Part shown: piece by piece, positions 57,185 to 64,000 of the stretch | How positions within the stretch are numbered: the first letter of the stretch is position 1 | How the letters are laid out: each line of letters starts with the position of its first letter | DNA from: Symbiodinium natans | Lineage: Eukaryota > Sar > Dinophyceae > Suessiales > Symbiodiniaceae | Assembly (NCBI GenBank): GCA_905221605.1 | Contig: CAJNDS010002357.1 | Coordinates: forward strand, 742,831 to 806,830 | DNA length: 64,000 bases | Direction: 5' to 3' | Program-made: the position numbers and the translations under genes | Notes under the pieces: model-generated | What the model was told of the DNA's origin: nothing | Databases searched by the model: none | Seen by the model: only the letters and a program-made list of their open reading frames with translations

Positions 57185-59343
57185 TTTAGGGTTTAGGGTT
57201 TAGGGTTTAGGGTTTAGGGTTTAGGGTTTAGGCTCATATAGTACATACTTGGGCCTTAAAGGGCTTCCTATAAGGTAGCTCTATACAGGTACATGGATCC
57301 TGAGGGAGCCCTCAGTCCCTAAACCCCGAACCACAAACACCATAAACCCTAGACACATGCTGGGTTCCTCCCTTTTTTGCTTTTTAAGTCTCTGTCTCAG
57401 TTTGGAATTAGGAGAAAATAGGTTCTTGTAAGGTTTCGGACTTGTGGGGTTTATGTAGGGTTTAGGGTTCAGGGTTTCGGGTTTAGGGTTTAGGGTTTGG
57501 GCTTCCCTTATGAGGTTTGGGGGTCTAGGGTGCGGCAGGACCAGTTGAATCTCATGTTTTGCGCAGTACCCAGGGCACGGCATAGTTCCCCGTAAAGTCT
57601 TGACATCGCGGTTGGACGCAAGAAAAGCTGGGTTCTGGAGTACTATACTTCAATGCTTTGTTGGGTTCTGTTTTTTTTTAATATTGCTACTTCTACCTAA
57701 CAAGTATATACCCTCTGTTACTATAGCTACTTATACCTAAGAAGTATATACCTTCTTTTCCTCCAAAGAAGGGAGAAGGGCTGCGGCGTATCAAGGCCAA
57801 ATCAGATCTGACTACCATCCCAGAGGGTTTTGAGCTTGTGGGGTTTACTACTAATTGCCTGAAGAACCCCCAGCCCAAAAAAAAAAACAAGAATAGTATC
57901 CTTATTAAGGGTAATACAGGGATCCTTGTTTTTGTTATTCTTTTGGGGCTCTTAAGCAAATAGTAGCTTAGGGTTCGGGTTCGGGACGAAGGGTTTAAGG
58001 TTTAGGGTTCCGGATCTCGGGCTTAGGCGGTATAGGCTTTAGGCTTTAGGGGTTACGGTTTTGGCATAAAGGTTCCCTAAACCCTAAACCCTAAACCCTA
58101 AACCCTTGAGGCTTTCGGGTTCAGGGTTTGGGATTTCGGGTTTCCAGGCTTTCGGGCGCCGAGCGGGTGCCGAGGTTGCTACAAGGCAGCTTAGATATCT
58201 GGAGTTCCTCTGGGGGGAGCCCTTCATGCCCTCGTAAGCGAGGGTTTAGGGTTTGGGGTTTAGGGTTTAGGGTTTAGGGTTTAGGGTTTAGGGTTTAGGG
58301 TTTAGGTTTAGGGTTTAGGGTTTAGGGTTTAACTCTAAACCCTCTAGAAACCTCAACCCTAAACCCGAGTGCCCGCCCTAAGCTTGAACCTCTCAGGGCC
58401 AAGGCAAGTAAACCCGATGAACCCTAAACCCTCAACCGATAGACACCATATGGCCCTGACCCGAAAGCCCTGAACACCCTGAACTCCCCAATTTCAGCCC
58501 TCAACCCTGAGCCCTAAAACGCTAAATAAAGCCTAGACCCTCAACCCGAATCCTAGGTGGGATAAGGGGGACCCTTAAAAGGGAACCCCTTCTTGACCCT
58601 CTTGTGGCTCTCTTAACAAGGGACCTTATTCAGAGGGTCTATATCCCCAAGGGTCCCCCTATTCCTATCCCCTACCGAAACCCTAAACCCTAAATCCTAA
58701 ACCCTAAAACCAACCCTAAACACCCTAAACCCTAAACCCGAAACCCCTCTGCGTGGAAGGCTGCTGCCATTCTCCGCTGCCCTCGGCTCATGCGCAGGGG
58801 CCTTGGGTTTAGGCTTTAGGCTTTAGGGTTTCGGGTTTAGGGTTCAGGGTTGAGGGTTTAGGGTTTAGGGTTTAGGGTTCAGGGTCATGTTCGGTTTGGG
58901 CGTTGGGGTTTTGAGGTCTGTTTAGGGTTTACGGTTTTCGGGTTGAGGGTTTAGGGTTTTAGGGCTTCAGGGTTTAGGGTTTTAGGATTTTGGGGGTGTT
59001 GGGTTTGGGGGCTTCGGTTGTTTTATTTTTCATTTTTTTTTTTTTGGGGGGGGGGGGGTACTAGAATCCCATTTTTACAAACAGCTCCTTAATAGGGATT
59101 TTAAAAAAGGGTGGAGGGGGGGACGAAAATCCCTACCAGAGACTGTTAGTATAAGGGGGGAGCATCCCAAAGTACCACACCCTGAGGAGACTGGGCGACC
59201 TGGAACTGCTACTTGCCACAGCCCTGCATGAACTCTCACAATCTTCTACTGCTTCTGCTAGGGTTTCGGGTTTAGGGTTTAGGGTTTAGGGTTTAGGGTA
59301 AATCAATTGTATGAGAGTATGCAGCCTGAAACTTTGTTGAATC

Positions 59344-59419
59344 TACCTGCAGGCATCGGGCCAGTGCCGGCACTGGTACCCTGCCTTCAGCCCTACTTGC
59401 AATTCTTGGAAAAGTAGAA
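59344..59419 (+). CDS. Exon-like island, unknown product
   Basis: After CCTGCAG the frame reads GIGPVPALVPCLQPYLQFLE-K and a TAG stop at about 59417. Possible terminal exon of an unrecognised gene. Confidence 0.25.
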
Positions 59420-59831
59420 TGCAATCAGCAGATGAAGGGTTCTGGAGTCAGGTCTTAAGTTTGCGCAGTATAAACTTCAGAAGTTGGATCACATGGTACA
59501 CTGCACCCTGAAACCAAGCCCAAATCCCCAGAGTTCCATAACCCCAACAACCCCAAACCCCCCCCCTTTGTAGAATCCCGTATTTGCTTTATTGCAAGGG
59601 GGAACATCCCTTCGAGATACTGCTCAAGCAAAGCAGGGCCATGCCGGCGTAGTCTTTTCAACTTTCAACTGCCAGCCCAGGCTGTTCAGCAGTATAGTAG
59701 TATACTTTGTTTTACTTGTTTTTGGGTTCGGGGTTCCCTATACTAGGTAAGTAGCCCAAACAGTATGTACTTTTTGTTTTCTCCCTGGGCCACTGCAAAT
59801 CATAAGACAGAGACGGCTCTCGCGACTTAGC

Positions 59832-60416
59832 ATGGCGGAAGCCTGTGCGGCACAGGTGGATTCTGACCAGGAGACTCCTGCAGCTGTCGCCACTGGAGAG
59901 CAGGTGAGCGATGTGGCCCTGGACTTCGGGGAGGAGTCCATGCCAGCGAGCTCCGTTTTGCTTCGCCTGGCTTCTCCGGTGTTCAACCGCATGCTCGAGA
60001 GTGATATGAAGGAGGCACAGCAAAAAGTCATCAAGGTGGACGTGGCAGTGGCGACCAAACAAGACTTCCAGGTCTTCTATGCCTTGCTCGGACCCGGCGC
60101 CTGGAGCACGGACAAGGTGACGGAAGACAGTGTCGATGGGCTCCTTTCCATCAGCGACTACTACCAGGTGGACTTCATCAAGGAAGCCTGCTTGAAGAAG
60201 CTCGCGAACCTGCCCGTCACGGCCCAGCGCTTCGTGCAAGCAAACAAGCACGGCCTCAAGAGGCAACGCGATCGATGCCTGCATGAGCTGGCCAGGAGGG
60301 GTGGGGAGGAGGAGTTGGTGATGCTCCACACTGCCAACTCCGATCTCTTGCTGGAAGTGGCGCTGAAGAAGCAAAAACTCTTCAAGAACTTCGAACGCAA
60401 TGTCCCAGCGTTTTGA
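59832..60416 (+). CDS. BTB/POZ domain protein, intronless
   Basis: 194 residues from ATG 59832 to TGA. Residues about 25-125 read as a BTB fold: SDVALDF, then SVLLRLASPVFNRMLESDM, VIKVDVAV, F-x-V-F-Y-A-L-L, and LLSISDYYQVDFIKEACLKK; a short helical BACK-like tail follows. BTB proteins dimerise and often act as adaptors for cullin-3 ubiquitin ligases; the partner here is unknown. Codon use is strongly GC-ending. In contrast to nearby genes it has no introns and no telomere repeats inside. It is followed within 30 nt by an inverted-repeat element (60444). No poly-A tail or spliced-leader remnant is evident. The start is chosen as the first ATG in frame. Confidence 0.85.
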   Translation: MAEACAAQVDSDQETPAAVATGEQVSDVALDFGEESMPASSVLLRLASPVFNRMLESDMKEAQQKVIKVDVAVATKQDFQVFYALLGPGAWSTDKVTEDSVDGLLSISDYYQVDFIKEACLKKLANLPVTAQRFVQANKHGLKRQRDRCLHELARRGGEEELVMLHTANSDLLLEVALKKQKLFKNFERNVPAF

Positions 60417-60443
60417 AAGTCTTTCGCGCCTTTAGGTCCTACC

Positions 60444-60651
60444 CTAAGGGTCCATGTACCTTGTTATCGTATACTTGGGCCCCAAAGTCCCGAAAAAGGA
60501 AGTACGTTCAGGCCCAAGTATTCCCTTTTAGGTACCTTAAACCCCGAACCCTATAAACCCTAAACCCTGAAGCCTAAACCCTAAACCCTAAACCCTAAAC
60601 CCTAAACCCTAAACCTATTTAGGAACATGGACCCTTAGGGTTCGTTTTGGG
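60444..60651. repeat. Inverted-repeat element family 1 with CCCTAAA array
   Basis: Arms AAGGGTCCATGTACC and ACATGGACCCTTAGGG. The array lies between CCCTTTTAGGTAC (60523) and CCTATTTAGGAAC (60614), the same position as in the 312 and 43053 copies. Starts 28 bp after the BTB gene. Confidence 0.85.
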
Positions 60652-60719
60652 GAGCTGTCAGACAGGTAGTGCCAGAAGTGCACCAGACGGCGCAAGGGGG
60701 TCTCGGAATCAGGGCTCCC

Positions 60720-60842
60720 GTAGGGTTTAGGGTTTAGGGTTTGGGGTTTGGGGTTTAGGGTTTAGGGTTTGGGGTTTAGGGTTTAGGGTTTAGGGTTTGG
60801 GGTTAGGGTTTAGGGTTTAGGGTTTAGGGTTTAGGGTTTAGG
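60720..60842. repeat. TTTAGGG array with TTTGGGG units
   Basis: About 17 units. Confidence 0.9.
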
Positions 60843-60937
60843 GGTGGTGACAATGAAACCCAAGCATCCTCAAAGCGTGTACCCCAAACTTCTTGCTATT
60901 TGTTGGATGATCAGGGGTTGCCATTCTCCCCCTGCTT

Positions 60938-61046
60938 CTTACTAGGGAATGAGGGAATGAGGGCCCTATTTTTCTCCTAAAGGATATATATATATACATA
61001 TATATATAAAGCCCTCATTCCCCAGTCCCGACTAAGAACCAGCCAG
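60938..61046. repeat. Inverted-repeat element family 6
   Basis: CTAGGGAATGAGGGAATGAGG and CCCTCATTCCCC...GACTAAGAACCAGCC arms around a TATATA centre. Confidence 0.8.
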
Positions 61047-61329
61047 TTCTTGGCTTTCAAACGGGTCGCGGATGTTATACCCCCACACGGGCTTAGCGCT
61101 GTCTGTGCTGTCGGAAGGTTTATATTCGGGTTTCGGGTTTAGGGTTTAGGGTTTAGGGTTTAGGGTTTAGGGTTTAGGGTTGGGATGGTTAAGCCCCCGA
61201 AACCCCAACATGTACACCCTAAGGGTCCAGGGCTCAAGTAGATAATTATGAGGTACATGGACCCTCAGGGTTAAGTACCCAAAGCCCCGAAACCCTAAAC
61301 CCCTTAAGCCTTAAACCCCTCAACACTAG

Positions 61330-61432
61330 CTTAGTAGCTGAGTAGGTAACCTTTAACCCTTCGGGCTATACATTATCCTACCAGAATTGAAAGGTTGACC
61401 TTTTTGGGGCCCAGGATACTCAGCAACTAGGC
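61330..61432. repeat. Inverted-repeat element family 3
   Basis: TTAGTAGCTGAGTAGGTAACCTTT and AAAGGTTGACC...ACTCAGCAACTAGG arms. Confidence 0.8.
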
Positions 61433-61572
61433 TAAGACCATGTTGTTCTTGGTTCATGGGAAAACCTACGCAGCGTGCTTCAGGTGACAGTGTGCTGGCA
61501 CCAGCTGCAAAGGCCAGCTGATCAGTTTAGGGTTTAGGGTTTAGGGTTTAAGGTTTAGGGTTTAGGGTTTAG

Positions 61573-61698
61573 GGTCCCTGAGGGTCCATGTACCTTACTA
61601 TGATATACTTGGGCCCCAAAGTACCTATGTAGGAGGTACTTTACCAAGGCATGAAGGCCCAAGTATTCCCTATTTAGGTACTTGGACCCTTAGGGTGA
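61573..61698. repeat. Inverted-repeat element family 1
   Basis: Arms GAGGGTCCATGTACC and GGTACTTGGACCCTTAGGG; the core carries a small internal insertion. Directly preceded by a TTTAGGG array. Confidence 0.8.
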
Positions 61699-62021
61699 TC
61701 AGTTTAGGGGTCAGGGTTCAGGGTTCAGGAGTTGAAATTAAACCCTAAACCCTAAACCCTAAAGGCCCTAAACCCTAAACCCTAAACCCTAAACCCTAAA
61801 CCCTGAACCCTCGTTGGGCCTTGAGGGTTTTGGCATTTTGGGGGCTCGCAGGCTTCGTGGGTTCATGATCTTAGTAGTCTCTTTTGTGCTAGGGTTTGGG
61901 GTTTGGGGTTTAGGGTTTAGGGTTTAGGGTTTAGGGTTTAGGGTTTAGGGTTTAGGCTCTAGGGTCTAGGGTTTAGGGTTTAGGGTGTAGGGAGCTGTAG
62001 GGGCTCATCGCAGTTTAGAGG

Positions 62022-62115
62022 AGCTGACCTCACGGCGCGTCCTCGCGCTGCTGGAGCGGATCATGCAGCTGACGACGGAGTGCCGAGAGGTTCTCCCAGC
62101 CCACTCCCTGCGGTG
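62022..62115 (+). CDS. Exon-like island, unknown product
   Basis: Between two TTTAGGG arrays one frame reads EELTSRRVLALLERIMQLTT, then ECREVLPAHSL, an amphipathic helix-like segment with GC-rich third positions. No family recognised. It is probably an exon of a gene running through 61-64 kb. Confidence 0.4.
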
Positions 62116-62282
62116 TGGGGTTTAGGTTTAGGGTTTAGGGTTTAGGGTTCAGGATTTAGGGTTTAGGGTTTAGGGTTTGTTGTTTAGGGTTTAGGGTTCA
62201 AGGTTTAGGGTTTAGGGTTTAGGGTTTAGGGTTTAAGGGTTTAGGGTTTAGGGTTTCGGGTTTAGGGTCTAGGGTTTAGGCT
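62116..62282. repeat. TTTAGGG array
   Basis: About 23 units with scattered substitutions, directly after an exon-like island. Confidence 0.9.
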
Positions 62283-62851
62283 TCACGCCCGTTTTTCGCG
62301 GGTGTAGGTTTGCCCCACAGCCCCGCACCGGCATTCCGAAACTTTCCCGAACCCCGAAGCCCGACACTGCAGATTTCCAACCTAGAGCCTAAGCCCTGAA
62401 CCCTAAGCCCCAATTCCTAAACCCCAAACCCCAAACCCTAAATCGAGTTTGGGAGGCTTCAACGCAACTCGAACCGCCCAAAGAAACATTAGTAAAGAAA
62501 ACATATATATATATGTACATATATGAATAGTAGTAATAGTACTAATAGTAATCATAATCATAATAAAAATAGTCATGATCGTAGTAGTACATTCGCCCTA
62601 GGCTTACACCCTAAACCCTATCACCTACATAAAGCCCTAGGCCCCTCACGACCCGAAACCCCGACGAGCAAGAAAGAGTCTGCCTATAGTTGGTACGGCA
62701 AGGACTTGAGGGTGCTTTCCATCTGCTAGTCTGCTGGGTTCTTAGAGCTCACGGCTCGAAGCCCCTAAACCCTAGAACCCTGAACCCTCAACCAGACGAT
62801 GGAGCCAGAGCGTCTACGGGTGTATGGGTTCATGGCTTTGGCCTGCGCTTT

Positions 62852-62932
62852 CAGGCTTAGGGCTTAGGGCTTAGGGCTTAGGGCTTAGGGCTTAGGGCTT
62901 AGGGTTTAGGGTTTAGGGTTTAGGGTTAAGGT
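62852..62932. repeat. GGGCTTA variant array
   Basis: About eight GGGCTTA units followed by four canonical TTTAGGG units. Confidence 0.9.
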
Positions 62933-63482
62933 CCCTCGGACCGATACACGCTAAACCCTAAACTTTCCTCGCAGCGTCCTAGTAGGGCTTCTTCTGAGTC
63001 GACACGCTAAACCCCGACCCCTGAGTTCGGACCCCCCGTAGCCCTCAACCCTGGACCCAATACCCAGTACACCCTTACCCTAAACCCTGAACCCTGAATC
63101 CTATCAACCCTGCGTGTGTGAACAGGCCGCTTGGTCTGGTCCTTAGGTGCTAAGGCACGGGGAGACTGTGCAGTTGCCCAGCCTCGCCGCAGCATCAAAG
63201 CATGCACTGAGAAGCTAGCCTAGGATCTGTTACCGTGGAGTTTTTTTAGGAAGGGCATCCAAGAACTTGTACAACTCCCAATGCTCTATATCTCCCTAAC
63301 CGTAAGCCCAAAACCTGAAGATCGAATTGAGGGGTATTTCCCAAATAGGGTTCATCCATGAAGCCCTTGACTCACACCTTCCGAAACCCTAAGCCCTAAT
63401 CCCTAAGCCCCTAAGCCCAAGCCCTACACCCTAAACCCTAAACCCTAAACCCTAAACCCTAAACCCTAGAACTTGACCCCTC

Positions 63483-63565
63483 TCCGACATTGATCTTGAA
63501 GCATGGACCTTCGCCTTCAGCTCTGCTTCGGCACAGGACTGGGCCGCTGCGGGCGAATTCGCTAG
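63483..63565 (+). CDS. Exon-like island, unknown product
   Basis: Open frame SDIDLEAWTFAFSSASAQDW followed by AAAGEFA, placed between a CCCTAAA and a TTTAGGG array. Coherent coding bias, family unknown. Confidence 0.35.
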
Positions 63566-64000
63566 GGTTTAGGGTTCAGGGTTCAGGGTTTAGGGTTTAG
63601 GGTTTAGGGTTTAGGGTTTAGGGTTTAGGGTTTGGGGACCTTTAGGGTCTCTTTTTCCTCAGCCTCGGTGTGCGGTTGTTAGATGTTAAACTCAACTCTT
63701 CTCCTCGCTTGGGACTCTTCTCCTCGCCCGCTCTACTCCTGGCTCATCCCTGGAGTGTCCAACCCCCTGAGTGTCCCTGGAGTGCCCAACCCCAGAGTGT
63801 CCTTGAAGTGCCCAACCCCAGAGTGTCCCTGGAGCGCCCAACCCCAGAGTATCTCTAAACAGAGAGGGTGGGGATGTGCGAAGTAAGAGTATTGTTTATT
63901 TACGTAAACGCAAGGGTATATTGATCTCATGAAGGTTCTAAGGGCAGTACGGTCAAAACTTATGATAAGAAAGGTTCGAAGGTCCACCAGAGTCTGGGAC

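Overview
The window looks like nuclear DNA of a dinoflagellate (alveolate alga). The evidence is indirect: plant-type TTTAGGG/CCCTAAA heptamers are scattered through almost the whole sequence, genes are split into tiny exons, introns often begin with GC or GA instead of GT, and there is a copia-type LTR retroelement plus a degraded integrase. GC/GA donors, introner-like elements and long intron-rich genes are known from dinoflagellates. I cannot name the species.

Layout. (1) 1-7.0 kb: telomere-like arrays, short inverted-repeat elements and minisatellites, with no recognised gene. (2) 7.0-44.5 kb, + strand: the C-terminal two thirds of GMP synthase, in fifteen very small exons ending in a 10-nt exon that carries the last Trp-Glu-stop. 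(3) The ~26-kb gap between GMP synthase exons at 13.29 and 39.33 kb holds two more + strand exon series: a multi-pass membrane protein, perhaps TLC-like (14.3-17.4 kb), and a repeat protein built from 'Y-x-F-G-D-[IL]-T ... V-x-D-F-x-G-K' modules (about 21.3-36.97 kb). (4) 24.05-30.98 kb is nearly free of telomere repeats. It holds a tandem array of palindromic units flanked by CGGTTC repeats, an integrase relic, a possible SET-type fragment and a GA microsatellite. (5) 48,338-57,179, - strand: a young LTR retroelement (287-bp LTRs differing at 2 positions, TAGGG target duplication, iMet anticodon-arm primer site, polypurine tract). It encodes very long CCCH-zinc-finger, WW and S1-like proteins, but I find no reverse transcriptase or integrase. 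(6) 59.8-60.4 kb: an intronless BTB/POZ gene. (7) 60.4-64 kb: more arrays, inverted-repeat elements and isolated exon-like islands.

Most unusual signal: many telomere-like arrays sit between two copies of the same flanking sequence (5 to 41 nt), including exon ends and the arms of inverted-repeat elements. They look like insertions that duplicated their target. Together with their intronic location this suggests that patches of telomere repeat, along with at least seven families of short inverted-repeat elements, have shaped the introns. The genes are not an operon; they share only strand and location. Exon boundaries come from reading frame, family conservation and phase, and no transcript data were available.
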